A stretch of DNA of 64,000 nucleotides, taken from contig VCJN01001306.1 of NCBI GenBank assembly GCA_006384855.1, positions 1-64,000 on the forward strand, in the 5' to 3' direction. This stretch comes from Tetraselmis striata (taxonomy: Eukaryota > Chlorophyta > Chlorodendrophyceae > Chlorodendrales > Chlorodendraceae). Position 1 is the first letter of the stretch; every line of letters begins with the position of its first letter. Under the pieces are notes generated by a model. That model did not search any database. It was not told the DNA's origin and was given only the letters and a program-made list of their open reading frames with translations. The position numbers were made by a program, and so were the translations under genes. This document shows positions 52,435 through 64,000 of the stretch, piece by piece.

Positions 52435-54274
52435 TACAGATACGTAGTGTGCGAGGGCCCGTTCTCTGTACGAGGTACCTTTGTCGTAAAGCGGGAGTGA
52501 TTTGGATACACCACGTGTACCCTTTGTGCTCGCAGAAGTAGCAGTTTCAGAACGGCGAGCAAGACTGCTGGGCCGCGTGGGGCCGGACCGCTGCGATGTA
52601 AGAGAGATCTAGGTGTTCGGAGGATTCCTAGCTTGCAATGACAGTCTCTGGGATCAGAATGTTGTAATTACAAATGATGAGAAATGTCCTCGTATATTCT
52701 CATCTGCAGGATGCCCTTACTAGGGGCATGCTCCATCTGCACATCTGTCCATTTCTCATGCGTCTTGATCTGGTTCCAGTATCTAAGAGGCTATTCAGGT
52801 TCAGTGGGACACCTGTCAGAAATCTGGGGTGTGTTTGATCAAGTGTTCACATGCCTCACGCTCTGCCGCAAGTCCAGTACATGTCACTAGATACTTTGAT
52901 AGTACTAGTACATTCTATCATTTCTGGAGTAGCCATATATAAATTTAGACTGCACTATTACGGATGTTGTCATCAGACTTGTTTGCCTATAAGCCAGATG
53001 GGCACATTTACACTTCAGTGGACTATCGTTGACCAGTGGATCAGCTGCTTGGACCAGTGTGCTCGCCAACAAGAGACCTGTCACAGCGCTGACTGAAATC
53101 ATTTTGGGCCGGGGGCTCTCTGGCCGCCCTCCTCACGGCAGTGCTGAGGGTTCAGAGCCATTATTTATTAGATGATAGCTGCAACATAGTAAAAAACCAG
53201 ATGTGTATAATACAGGCAGGCAGGCGTCAGTCAAGCTCTGCCTGGTGTGATTGGATTTGCGTCGTCCTTTCGTGGATAGGTATATTCCCGGAGTAGTTTC
53301 CTCAGTAGCCGCCTCGCGGCGGACCTCCGCCTCATCGCGCAACAGGTACACGTGGGGAGATTCCATGCGAGCGGGCCAAGCCCGTGGTGCGGCGGTCGAG
53401 CAGCTTCCCAGCCGCAGCCCTATGCAATGGACAGGAGGGCACCGGCCGCGAAATGCTGCCGGTGCAGGAGCCACCAAGAGAGGGGGCGGGCGGGCCGCCG
53501 CTCACACAGGGCGAGTCCGGCAATGCGGCTGGGGCGCGCGGGCGACTTGGATAGCCACGCGCACGGTGGACAGTGTGTGGGAACCAGCACTGCGAGCTAT
53601 CCGGCTACTTTCGGACTGCCTTCGGGACATCCACACATGATGCCTCACACATGTGTATGACCAGTGTCAATCCGCACGGTTGATTCTGGGTCGGGATGGG
53701 TGGAAGCTTCCGGGTATGCAAGAAGGCTATAATGACGGAACCGTCTAGTATGATGAAGTAATTACTAGTCGCACCTCGCCTTCAGAGGGCTGCATGCTAG
53801 CGGCTACGACCGATCTTTGCGGGTTCATGCAACCGGGCCTTAAGACAGCTGGCCTGTGTTGGTGGAAGACTGGCAGGGATGAAGTTGTGACAAATGTCAA
53901 CTTTCGAATTTACTAGCCGCTCACGACTACTCATCCTTATTCGTACGGGTGTCGACGCACCTAAAAGACAGACACGAGTTAAGACTCTGGGGTCGGTGAC
54001 CGCACTTTCTTAAATTTCTTAGGATATTCGCTATGACATTCCAATGAGCCAGGAAAAGCCACCACTTTCCTTATGTGGCGCGCGTGGTTTCTCGTAGCCG
54101 CGTCGGCACCCGTTATTGCTACGATATGGTGAAAATTGCCATGCGCCATTTTCCGATTCCCTCCCCACCACTTGTCGCCGCTAGCGCAAGCACGGTGCAG
54201 TCGCCGCGGAACCAGAGGGTACCCACTGCCGAGTCTATCAACCCCGCGGCACTCGATTGTAGAGAAACGCGTGG
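52435..54274. other. No recognisable gene
   Basis: No gene supported. The minus-strand frame 53133-53477 contains a short charged protein-like stretch (MESPHVYLLRDEAEVRREAA) without known motif. Confidence 0.45.
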
Positions 54275-54279
54275 TTACA
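54275..54279 (-). terminator. TGTAA box downstream of the WD40 gene
   Basis: TGTAA on the minus strand about 205 nt past the stop codon of the WD40 gene. A possible polyadenylation signal. Confidence 0.35.
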
Positions 54280-54483
54280 TCACGGACGGGCTCGCGAAAT
54301 GCAGGCCCTGGCCTCCGTGTTGCCGCACAGCGCTACCCCGGTCCACTCGCAGCAGACGCGGGTGCGCCCGGTGGCGGAGAGCGGGCGACGATGCGCAGCC
54401 ACGCTGGCGGCTTCCCGGGCGAGTAGGGTGGGGGCGTGCTCCCGGAGCACACCCGCCCCGTGCCCGGCCCGGCGGCGCGAACC

Positions 54484-57400
54484 TCAGTTCTGACTGTACA
54501 CCGACAGCCGGCCGTTCTCCATGCTGATGTAGAGCTCCATGGTGTTGGTGTTCCAGGCGAAGCGCGTCGGGGCGCCGCCCGGGAGGAACGTGCCGGGCGG
54601 GGCGATGCACTCCACGTGCCCGCAGCGCTCGCCCACGTCGACCGAGTACAGCCCCTTGGCGGTCGCGACCGCGCAGAAGCTGCCAAAGGGGCTCTGCGAC
54701 ATGGCCACGATGGGTGTGCCGTCGGGCACCACGGACGCCACGGGCGGTCCGTTGTAGCGCAGGTCCCACACGCGCAGCGCGCCGTCCGCCGCGGCCGTCA
54801 CCAGCTGCTGCTCCGAGGTCGCGCAGATGTCCGCGATGCGGTGCTGCAGCCCCCACTTCCGGATGGGCGCGCTGGGCTTCACCTTGAGGTCCCACCTGCG
54901 CGCCGCACGGACATCACAGCAGAGGGGGGGGGGGGGGGGGGGTTCAGGGTTTCTAGGGTTTGGGCATGCACACCCTTACGGCCTCACTTGATGCATGCAG
55001 GAGCGGCCCCGTCATGGTTTGCTTGGGAGTACCGGGGTCAATACACTAGGGCTTCATCCTTCTAGCCTAATCACATGCCTAGGGCTCATCACCCCGTTGA
55101 CCTACTGAAGCCCTGTTGGGGGTGTATCTGGGTGCGAACAGCATTTGGTGAGCACTCAATCGGTTCTCGCAATTCCTGCTGTGGTACCCCCCCCTCCCCC
55201 CCCCCCCAAACGTCTTTTCCAAATCCCTCGAGAGGGAAAAGGTGTGACATAGTTGAAAGGGATCGGATCACGCCCACAATGGAACACGGAATCATTGGCA
55301 TGATGCGGCGAAAATACACATTGTTTTGGGGGACCGCCAACTCTTGTACATGGTGCAGCATTCACCGCAGTATCCCTAGTAGCCCCTTGTTACTTAGTGT
55401 GGTACTGTGGATCCGGAGGGTGTGTGTCAGGGCGGAAGGAGGGGGAGGGGGGGGGGGGGGGGGCGCACATGTGGATGGATCCGTCCATCGCCCCGCTAAA
55501 CAGCGCTATGCTGAACCGCGAGCGGTGCAGCGCCGTGATCTGGCTCCCGTGGGCGCGCCACTCGGCCTTGGGCCGCGCGGGCAGGGCGCCCTTGGGCGAG
55601 GCGGGCAGGTTGTACACCAGGATGTTGCCCCCCAGGCTCGCGGCGCAGCAGTGGCTCAGCGGGCCGCCAAAGAGGTTCAGTGACACCACCTGCAGCGCAG
55701 CGCGACAGTGGCATCAGCCGCGTCAATGGGGGCGCCGGGAGGGTTCTGCCGGTGCTGCTCCGGGATGTGGGGCACCACTGTGTGAAACAGGGGGTACCAC
55801 GAGGGGCGGTATTGGACCCCCCCCCCCCCCCCCCCCCCCTTCCCCCCCCCCCCCCCCCAAAGGAGGCAAAAAGTAGGAAAAGGACGAAATCCTCGGACTG
55901 CGCCACAACTTCAGCACGGAACCCTCGACGCAGACAGTACACAGTTTTTACCCGGTGGTGACACGTTGGACTACTCGTGTGGGTGCGGCTCAAGTGCTGC
56001 ACGCGTGTTCAACCTTAACACATGAACGGACCGATGGCTGTTTAGCGTTTGCGATTTTATGGTTTTAACCATAAACCCTAAATAGCCTAAAATCCGTTGT
56101 CTTGGCGTCACACATGTGAAAGGAGTACCCAATTTGAGCGCAATTTTTTGGAGTGCGACCAAGTGACAGAAGCGGGTCGCTACGCTGTGTGTGTGTGTGT
56201 GTGTTTGCTTGTGTGTGCATTATGGCGGGCGGAAGCGAAAACATTATGACCAAAGTAGACGCGAAACGTGCACGAGCTGATTCCTGGCCTGTAGAGGTAC
56301 CGATAGCTGCGCCACTCGTGAATCAGGGCCGGTGAGGCAGATGATGGAGGGGCGGGCCACATATGTTTAATTGGGCCGCCAGGCGCGCACCCGCTGCATG
56401 CTGCCGCCGCCCACGTGGTTGCCGGTCACGGGCAGCCGGGCCTTGTATGCGAGGAAGCCCGAGTCGGGGCTGAGCGTGTGCAGCGAGACGCAGTCGGTGC
56501 CGGCGTTGACGTCCACGCTGGAGGCCATCAGCAGCTCCACGTCGGGGTCCATGGAGAGGTCGTTGGAGCGGAAGTCCGTCACCTGGGAGTGCATCAGCTG
56601 CGGCGGGGGGCGTGACGGCGCCCCAGACAGTCAGCACACCGGCGGCGGCGTTCCGATCAAAGGTGTTGGGGCAGTATGGTTTCGGAGCTTTACAGTGTTC
56701 TTGCTGCGATTAAGCGCAATGCCAGAAGGAATATGGAAGGAAATGGGAGGAGAGGAGAGGAGGACGGAGAAGGGGGGCACCTCGAACTCCGATATCAGAC
56801 AACAGGTTAGTCCACTGTTCATCGTGGCCATGCGGGTATTGCACGGCTGACAGCTGAAAGGCGATTGATCATTTTCTGGGCCCACGGCCCCGAGGCAATG
56901 GTACAGGGAGTCGCACACCGCATGCATGATCTTTAAGGCCCGGTATTGCTGAACATGCGGTGTGTGTCCTGAATGGTGCTGCCGCATGTGGTTTGGGGTA
57001 TAGGGTATATCATTAAGGATATTATTAAACCCTGAAATATAACCTATGATGTGGGAGCACAAAAACCTAGAACCTACAGAAACCTAACCCAAAAACTCCG
57101 CGGAGAATTGTACAGCCAGAGGTTGAGCGGGGCCGTCAGCCCCCAGCGTCTTGGGGGCGTAAAACAAGACTGGGCTTTCCCGAGTTCAACCCTCGCAGAG
57201 TCCCTGCGACGGACTTTCAGCGGCGAATCGCTTCGGAAGCGATCCAGGTACGGACAGCCTCGGGCAGGCCACGCTCCGTTGTAGTCGTCAAGCAAACTGC
57301 CGAAGCATTCCGCAATACTGATTGCCACCAGCGCTAGCAGTGATCACAGCGGGGTGTGCGGCGGGGAGGGGGGGGGGGGGTACCATGAGCGAGGGCTGGG

Positions 57401-59826
57401 TGGAGCCCAGACGCCCGTTACCGGCGCACTCCCACAGGTTGAGCAAGCACCTCGAGGACGACACCAGCCAGCCTGGGCGTGCGGTCAAGAGGGGGGGGGG
57501 GGGGGGGGGGGGGGGTTCAGGCTCCGCTGGGCGGCCCATGCCACGGGAAGCCTCGCCTAGGAAAGGGCAAACTTAGCAGGGGCAGGGGCATGATACATCC
57601 TGATTCTGCAGCGCTACAGGAAACCGTGTCATATTCAAATTTGGTTCGCGCTGAGCTGAGCACAAACCCCCGCACAAAGCGCGCCACGTAATCGGGACCG
57701 CGGGTCGAAAGAGCGGTGACTTTCTTTTGCGGCATCGAGTCGGAGAGTCCGTGCATTGCATTGGATCGAAAATAGACACAGCCTCTTCTCCCTTCGTCGC
57801 TCAGCGCGCGTAAAAAACAGTGGTTTCATGATGTAACAACAGCCCAGAGTGCTGGTAGCGGTAGGCAATCGGGTCCCGGCGGTGTTTAGTGGATGCTCCG
57901 TGGCTGTGTGGGGTCACTTTAGTTGGCGAATAGGGGCAGCAGCAGAAGGAGGGCACAAAGGGGGGGGGGGGGGGGGGCAAACCTGCGTGGCCCTCCTCGC
58001 GGGGCAGCCCCTTGAAAGTGGGCGAGTACAGCAGCGCCGAGACCGGCTTCCCGCTGTGGTCCTCCGCCTCCGTGGTCCAGCAGTGCCGCCAGGTGGGCTG
58101 CGAGTGGGCCAGGCGATCAGGGAAGGCGGTCGGGACGTATCGCTCCTCCCGTCAAGCCCCCCCCCCCCCCCCCCCCAAACCGGAAATCCCCATCCACGCT
58201 GACCATCACGCCGCGCTCACCTGGGGGACCGTGCCCTCCGGGAACACCGGCATCGGGGCGCCGAGGCCGGGGTCCACCTGCGCTCTGCGTGGCGACAAAC
58301 ACAGGTGTCCCCCGCATGGAGGCGTCAGCCGTGCGGCGACAATCGCGGTGCGAAAAGGCTGTGCACCATGTCAGGAAGGGGGGCGGGGAGAGGGCAGCGA
58401 GGAGCGGGGTCGAGTGAACATGCGCCCTACACTGCGAGGCCGCCATCCATATCCCCGCCACCCCCACCGTGTCCTGACCGTCACGTACAACATCGCACAG
58501 ACACCCAGTCCCCACTGATGACGCGGTGACACGCGATGCGTGTCAACCTGTCACCCCCCTCCCCCCCCCCCCCCCCCCCCGCTCCCCCGGGGCCCCACAT
58601 ACTCCAGGCTCCCTTAGCGGCATCCAACGCCAGAAAATGCACCACAGCATCCCCGCAAATGACGGCATGATGCGGGCCCTGCACCCCGCGCCGGCTCGCA
58701 CCACCACGCCAAACGGCCGCGCACCATCTGCGCCCGGTGCGGCGCCCCTCAAAAGGGAGGGGGGTCCCACCACATGAAGGCGACGAGAGGGGGGCGAGGA
58801 GGGGATGTTCCGTCTCATGATTTCGGCAACATCACCACCACGTGCATATTAGGACACAGACCGCAGCGAGCACCGCCGATGATGCAGTGCTGCCCCGGTG
58901 CATGCTCGACGCGACTGTCCATCGAGAGCGATACCTCTCTTACCAAGTACATGTACCAGGGTACTGGCGCAAGGTGAAGTCTAGGAACCGACAGGGGTGG
59001 CGCGGCAGGGGGGGGGGGGGGGGGGGGGGTCGCACCCGGGGGCCTTGCGCGCCGGCGGCTGCTGCGGGGGCTTGACTGCCACGGGCTGCCTGGCAGGCGG
59101 CGCCGGCGCGGCCCCCGCGCGGACCTGCATCGGCGCGCGCGCCCACTGCTGGCTGGGTGTGACGGGCGGGCCGCCCATGCTGGAGGGCGCCCCACCAGTG
59201 CGCATGCCCGCCAGCATGGGCGGCGGCGGCGGCGGCGCGTGCAGCATGTCGGGCGCGCCCATCATGGGCGGCGGCCCCATCGGGAAGCCCAGCCCCGGGC
59301 CCATGTCGGTGCCGAGCCCGGGACGGCCGCTCAGGGACAGCCCCTGCATCGGGTTGAACAGGCTGCCGACCATGCCACCGCCCGCCGGCTGCTGCTGCTG
59401 CTGCTGCTGCCAGGGGTTCCCGCCCAGCCCGCCGGGAGCAGCGCCGCCGATGGGAGCAGCGCCGCCGCCGATGGAGTGTCCGCCTGGCGCGCCCGGTGGC
59501 GCGTGGAACGAGTTCGGCATGCCCTGGAAGATGGGGTCCTTCCCGGGCGGGGCAGGCGGGGCGGCAAACCCCGTGCTCCCGCTGCCGGGCGGGCCCACCG
59601 GCCGCATCGGTGGCGGCGGCGCCCCCCAGGAGCCCAGTGGTCCCGGCGGACCCGCCAGCTGCAGGCTCGCGCGGCTGACCTCGTTCAGGCTGCTCCCCGC
59701 CTGCAGCTGGCTCAGCGCCAGGCTCAGCCGCTCCAGCACCGCCTCCGCCTCCGGGCGGCTCAGCTCAAGCGAGCCGCTGTACGCGCCGCCGCCAGAGGGC
59801 GGAGCAGGCAGGTTCACCACCCCCAT
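54484..59826 (-). CDS. WD40-repeat protein with Pro/Gly-rich N-terminal region
   Basis: Minus-strand gene of eight or more exons. Exon 1 (ATG 59826 to about 59036) encodes a Pro/Gly/Ala-rich region with a Gln run and a short helix ([20 protein letters not shown]). Later exons carry beta-propeller blades: [19 protein letters not shown] (about 58713-58610), [19 protein letters not shown] (58290-58234), a segment to 57983, 57472-57384 ([15 protein letters not shown]), 56582-56391 ([18 protein letters not shown]), 55689-55469 and 54895-54484. The last two join as [13 protein letters not shown], and WD dipeptides recur in [19 protein letters not shown]. Junction phases agree where I could check them. 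WD40 propellers act as scaffolds for protein complexes. I could not assign a named family. The second intron junction and exon 4 start are tentative; exon 1 may begin further upstream. Confidence 0.8.
54924..54942. repeat. Poly(G) run, 19 nt (sense poly(C))
   Basis: In the sense strand this is C19 about 28 nt before the acceptor at 54896, in the position of a polypyrimidine tract. Confidence 0.95.
55447..55463. repeat. Poly(G) run, 17 nt, at a splice donor
   Basis: Sense strand reads GTGCG followed by C17, directly after the exon ending at 55469. Confidence 0.95.
55817..55858. repeat. Double poly(C) run (23 + 17 nt)
   Basis: C23, TT, C17 within the intron 55690-56390. It is poly(G) in the sense strand. 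Confidence 0.95.
57241..57315 (-). repeat. Dispersed repeat, copy 2
   Basis: Inverted relative to 27720-27792, in the WD40-gene intron between 57383 and 56583. Minus-strand reading starts GGAATGCTTCGGCAGTTTGC. Confidence 0.75.
57368..57380. repeat. Poly(G) run, 13 nt, at a splice donor
   Basis: Sense strand reads GTA followed by C13 directly after the exon ending at 57384. Confidence 0.95.
57491..57515. repeat. Poly(G) run, 25 nt, before a splice acceptor
   Basis: Sense strand C25 ending about 18 nt before the acceptor at 57473. Confidence 0.95.
57960..57977. repeat. Poly(G) run, 18 nt, at a splice donor
   Basis: Sense strand reads GTTTG followed by C18 after the exon ending at 57983. The same intron has C25 at its other end. 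Confidence 0.95.
58157..58176. repeat. Poly(C) run, 20 nt
   Basis: Sense poly(G) close before the presumed exon start near 58160 of the WD40 gene. Confidence 0.95.
58561..58580. repeat. Poly(C) run, 20 nt
   Basis: Sense poly(G), about 25 nt after a GTATGT donor candidate near 58606. Confidence 0.95.
59008..59029. repeat. Poly(G) run, 22 nt, at a splice donor
   Basis: Sense strand reads GTGCGA followed by C22 after exon 1 of the WD40 gene (donor at 59035). Confidence 0.95.
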
Positions 59827-60028
59827 CCGTTGTTGCTGCGGTCTCCGTCGCCTCGTGCACAAACAGCCCACTGTGCGCAGACAGGAGAGTCGGCCGCCGC
59901 GGAGCGTCAGATGCTATTCACAAACCGCTCCTGCAGAAGGGTCATCACATGAGGATTGGATTGTGTGTATTTTGTTTTTGATGCTCGTATGTATGTATTT
60001 TAAAGAGGCGCATTGGATAAGCCACCGC

Positions 60029-60053
60029 GGGGGGGGGGGGGGGGGGGGGGGGG
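60029..60053. repeat. Poly(G) run, 25 nt
   Basis: Intergenic, upstream of the WD40 gene. Confidence 0.95.
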
Positions 60054-61681
60054 CAAGGGGGGCATGGCTCCCCTCACAGCTTAGCCGCCGCCGGTGAGCG
60101 AGTCTCGCTCGCGTGCCGGGCCAGCGAAATGCGCCAAGCAGAACGCACGCGACGCCGGCAGGGGATTTGCTGGAGGCGCGCGGCGGTTTGTGACTGCGCG
60201 GCGAGTATCCTCTCCGGTGCTGTTGAGTACACAACCCGACGAATGAGGCCGGGCGGCGCGAACTAGCGGCTAGCAGAAGCACTAGCGATATTTCGACGGC
60301 CGCGACGGCTGTGTCCCTGTCGAAGCTGGTAGCCCGACCGGCGAGAGGGCCCATTACGCGGCTAGGAGCGTGACATGAGAGGCGCGTTGCGCGGTCGCGG
60401 GCGGGTGCGGGAAGCAGGGACTAGACTGCTGCTGGCGTGGACGAGCCGCCCGGCGGCGGGCGTTGCGCGAAGCCAGCCGGATCATGTCCGTGCGAGTCGG
60501 CCTGATGATGGCGCCGCCTGGCGGGGTGCGCAGGAAGCAACGCCCTGCCCCGGCCGAATCCTGGAAGCCGGATCCAAAATTACCGTCCGGATCCTCACCT
60601 GACTGCCGTAGCTCCACAAATTTCCTTTTAGCAACTGCGGGCAGCCTGTCTGGGCGGAGGAGTGGTTAGATCTGCCACATCTGCTGGCCTGCGGCGGGCG
60701 CATAAGGATGCTCCAGGTCTCGAGCGACTTTACGCGCAACTAAACCCTTCTCATGCTTCAGGCGAGGGCGGCGGTGCGGTGCAAGGTGGTAGTAGTTACA
60801 ACAGTACCAAGGTACCGGCACGGGTGCGTGTACTCGTAGTCGGAGTTCGCCGCGCGATTGTTGTGTTGGTTTATAGCGGGTATATATATATTTCCCCTAT
60901 CAATTCTTTGTTTTATTCAACATCGATTGATACTCGTACCCATTGTAGATATTGGCATTATCGTCGGTAGTCCTTCAGTGTAGTACCGCGCATATACCCG
61001 ACTGTTCGTACACTGGACACTGGCGCACGGCCGACGGCCAGGGGGGGTGGGAGGGGGTTGGGGGGGTGATATCAATACAATGTAGCCCCCACAGCGGCGG
61101 ATGGATATTGCCAATAGCTACATACATCCATTGGTGATTCTCGACATGAAACAATAACAGTGATGTGAGCCAATGAATATCATACCCTTCGCGCTAAGGA
61201 TCATATATCCTGGAGTTTCATCACTAGGACAACAGCCGGAAGGATTTCTTTGTCTGCAGTAGCAATACCGGTTGCGTTATATTTTCTTAAAGGAATGTTT
61301 CATGAAACTCCGGAAAATTGTGTTGTCATGGCATTCACTGGCGGCACTGTTGCATCACACACAGCTACATGATCCCGTGGGGAGGGAAACGCTGCCAGGG
61401 TGGCGACCTTGCATTTCCCTCTCTGCACGCGCTGGCAGGGAGCCGTCTGACACTCTGACTCTGTCTGACATGCACTACAGACACAACCTGTGTAGATGTG
61501 AATTCATGCGCGCAATTTCTGTGAATTCATGTTTGTACTGTACACATTTGTGGAGCTGGAAACGTGGCAGTGAAGCACTCCAACTGTTCCTGCTGCTGTG
61601 GCCATCTGCATGCATGGGGGTGAAATGTACATATCGCGCAATCCGCCTGTGCGCACAGGGTCGCTGACAAAAAGTTTCACA

Positions 61682-61696
61682 GGGGGGGGGGGGGGG
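61682..61696. repeat. Poly(G) run, 15 nt
   Basis: Just past the 3' end of the glutamine-synthetase-family gene. Confidence 0.95.
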
Positions 61697-61783
61697 CACA
61701 ACTACTTTGGAGAGCTCAGCAGCCCAGGAGGTGGGTTATTCAAGCTGGCGTCCATGAACACGTGCCGGGAGATCCCGGCGACC

Positions 61784-63775
61784 TCAGAGGAAACGAAGCA
61801 GCGCCTTCTTCTCCGCCTCAAGCCCACCGAGCGCCTGATCACCCTGTTGCAGCGCGTCGATGGCCTTCATCTCCGCCTCCTTGAAGATGCGGAACCACTT
61901 GACAAACTGCTCCCCCAGCGCCGCCACCATGTACTTGTCGTTCTCCAGCGCGTCCAGCGCCTCCGGCAGCGACTTGGGCAGCTCCCGGCAGCCGTCAATG
62001 GTGTCTGGCAGCGGCGGCTCGAGCTTGTTCTCTATGCCGTCCAGGCCAGCCGCGACGGTGGCCGCAAGCACAAGGTATGGGTTCGAGGATCCGCAGCCAA
62101 GGCGATTCTCAAAGTAACAGCCTTCCTCCCCGTCCCGCTTAAGCCTCACCTGCAGGGTGGCACACAGGCAACCGTTACTGGCCACGATTGATACCACAGT
62201 GGGGTTGGTTAGCCCGGGGAAGAGGGGGGGGGGGGGGGGGGGGGGGAGGGGGTGCACGCGCGTAGGGGCGGGATAGCGTGCGGCCGAGGCTGTGAACTGT
62301 CGGTAGAAGTGCGGCGCACCATCATGTTCCGGTTCTCCAAGCCCCAGGAGGCATGAGAGGGCGCCCATGCGCCATGCAGCCGGCGGTAGCAGTTGGGCGT
62401 CGGCGCATACAGAGCGGCGAGTGCGGGAGCGTGCTTGGTCAGCCCGCCCATCCAGTGGCGCGCCAGGGCGTTGAGCTGCCAGTCCACGTACTTGAACTCG
62501 GTGTCCGCGTCCTCTGCCAGCTTGCCGTCGCTGAACAGGCCGCCCGCCTCTGTCAGCGGCTGCAGGCTATGGTTGAAGTGGCAGCTGCTGCTGGCCTCGT
62601 CAAGCACCGGCTTTGTCATGAAAGAAGCGATCAGCCCCTTCTGCTGGAACATCTCCTTCACACCGCTCTTGAAGCGAAACGCGGCATCTGCCGCGTCCAG
62701 CCCCGTGGACGGCTCCAGCGTGAGCTCAAACTGCGCGCTGCCGGCCTCGCTCTGCAGCGTTTCCACATTCACGCCCTGCATCCGCAGGTTCGCCTCCACT
62801 TCGAACAGCTCCTCCTCGTACTGAGCCACCACCAGCGTGTTGAAGATGTTGTTGCCGCGGATGACTGGCTCCAGGGTTTTGCCATCAAACACTGCCACGA
62901 TGGCACACACAGGGCGTGTAGTCAGCCCCAGCACCTATGCATCGCCAACGGCAGCTGTGGCCATATCCAATGCTTGCTGCGGATGTGGATGCCGCACGGC
63001 GTGGCATGATAGGAGTACATGCGCTGGGGAGGCGCTCACATCTGAACTCGTACTCATGGGCGGACTTGAGTGTGAAGCCCAGCCGGCACAGCTTCTCCAG
63101 CTGTGCCCGGGCAATGGCGCGCGGGTTGGCGGCCTGCCACGCCTCGTCCCCCGCGGCTGCAGCTGCCATCGCGGGCGGAGTGCCGGCCTTCCACATGGTG
63201 TCGCAGATGACGGACACCACGCGGTGCTTGCCGCCACCGGCCCACGGCACCGGGGCGACAGCCGGCAGGGCGCCGCTCACGCCGCGCAGCGCTTCGCGCG
63301 GCATTTGCCAGGCAATCGCAGTGGCCGGCTTCCACCACCTCCGGCATCAGCACGATGTTGCTGTATGCGCCAAACGCCAGCACTCCGCCGTAGAGGCCGA
63401 CACCACCCTGCGTGTTGCTGGCCACCGCGGCTTTGGTCATTGTCTTGCCCTTCGATACACCGTTAAGGTCCGGAACCTGTGGGCGGAGTTGAAGACGCGG
63501 TTATCACCACGCAGGTGCCAGTGGATGAGCAATGCGTCTGCTCGACGGGGCTTGTAGCAGCAAACATGGCGAAGGAGCTGTGGGAAGGGGGAATGAGAGG
63601 GTCCGCTTCATTTCTTAGGGGTATGCACTGCAGCGAGAAAATCAAAACACGGCATCGCCGGCTTTTACGAGCAGTGTAGGGAGAGACTTTACCATTGGAT
63701 GTGGCGGATAAGTCTGTCATTACTTAAGTGATTTATGGTCATCTGCCATCACGAGCTCTATAACACGAAGCCCCC

Positions 63776-63818
<43 letters not shown>

Positions 63819-64000
63819 CGCGCTTTAAAATCATACAGAGGCACACAAATTATATAACAACAAGCCATGACTTCGTGCACACCGCGACCAAATATATGCC
63901 GCAAATACCTCGGCGCCCAGGTGCTCGTCTTTGCAGAGGGTGCGCACCTCCCATCGCACGTAGTCTGCGTCCTCCAGGCGCCGAATTTCCTCCGCACCGA
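61784..64000 (-). CDS. Glutamine-synthetase-family protein (5' end outside the window)
   Basis: Exons on the minus strand: 64000-63948 (partial; RRLEDADYVRWE), 63476-63040, 62891-62320, 62149-61784 (TGA stop). Junctions are GT-AG. N-terminal beta-grasp: VPDLNGVSKGKTM and GGVLAFGAYSNIVLMPEV. Catalytic part: LKSAHEYEFR (metal-binding Glu region), SAQFELTLEPSTGLDAADAA, SSCHFNHSLQPL (His of the ATP site), PTPNCYRRLHGA, ENRNMMVRLKRD, and CYFENRLGCGSSNPYLVLAA with the C-terminal GLDGIENKLEPP. This set is that of the GS catalytic domain; the HFNHSL form recalls lengsin/FluG-type relatives rather than a housekeeping plastid or cytosolic GS, so a ligase role other than glutamine synthesis is possible. 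Exon 63476-63040 carries one extra base: the frame changes near 63330, after MPEVVE, and the exon length is off by one. It could be a sequence error or a real lesion. Confidence 0.85.
62224..62246. repeat. Poly(G) run, 23 nt
   Basis: Inside the intron 62150-62319 of the glutamine-synthetase-family gene; sense poly(C). Confidence 0.95.
63777..63817. repeat. Poly(C) run, 41 nt
   Basis: Longest homopolymer in the window, inside the intron 63477-63947; sense poly(G). Confidence 0.95.

Larger units (their letters stand above)
59827..61783. other. Intergenic region, no supported gene
   Basis: Between the WD40 gene and the glutamine-synthetase-family gene, both on the minus strand. It holds the promoter of the former and the 3' end of the latter. 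Runs of G25 (60029-60053) and G15 (61682-61696) lie here. No gene could be supported. Confidence 0.55.

Noticed and set aside
58997-60097. 366-residue plus-strand ORF rich in Gly and Pro
   Set aside because: It is the antisense shadow of exon 1 of the WD40 gene, whose minus-strand reading has splice sites and continues into propeller exons.
1-64000. tRNA, rRNA or riboswitch genes
   Set aside because: I looked for T-loop (GGTTCGA-type) and rRNA-like segments on both strands and found none with a matching fold; a tRNA scan could still find one.

Overview
The window reads as nuclear DNA of a eukaryotic alga, most likely a chlorophyte green alga. Three multi-intron host genes (a mitochondrial complex I subunit, a WD40-repeat protein and a glutamine-synthetase-family protein) have GT-AG introns, GC-rich coding sequence and long poly(G)/poly(C) runs in the introns. 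A TGTAA box, the usual polyadenylation signal of chlorophytes, lies downstream of two of them. The taxon is an inference; no rRNA, tRNA or organelle marker was found to confirm it.

The first 45 kb is almost entirely transposable-element sequence. 0.9-5.3 kb: a non-LTR retrotransposon with a reverse transcriptase and a C-terminal PD-(D/E)xK endonuclease; a 5'-truncated copy with a clear target-site duplication lies at 49.0-49.3 kb. 7.2-13.9 kb (minus strand): a complete Ty3/gypsy chromovirus with 413-bp LTRs, TSD CTTAT, a primer-binding site, a polypurine tract, a classic -1 frameshift heptamer at the gag stop, and two extra domains between Gag and protease (an adenine-methyltransferase-like domain and a Nudix-like domain). 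It splits a minus-strand ORF. 14.5-19.4 kb: a PAT-type DIRS element (split direct repeats, RT/RNase H, the same methyltransferase-like family, tyrosine recombinase). 21.5-23.7 kb: a decayed, intron-containing gene of unknown, possibly transposon-derived, family. 25.1-27.3 kb: a heavily mutated LINE. 29.8-31.1 kb: a Ty1/copia fragment. 36.4-44.9 kb: a Ty1/copia element that carries a C5-cytosine DNA methyltransferase domain between Gag and protease. Its RNase H region is interrupted by a 314-bp piece of a Ty3 RNase H gene.

From 45 kb on the DNA is mostly host: NDUFV1 (minus), the truncated retrotransposon copy, an unidentified plus-strand gene candidate at 50.4-52.4 kb, the WD40 gene (minus, 54.5-59.8 kb) and the 3' part of the glutamine-synthetase-family gene (minus, running off the right edge).

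The main theme is that three unrelated retroelement classes in one window each carry a DNA-methyltransferase-type domain; in the two LTR elements it sits in the same place, between Gag and protease. All elements carry stops or frameshifts, so these are relics of recently active families rather than demonstrably active copies.
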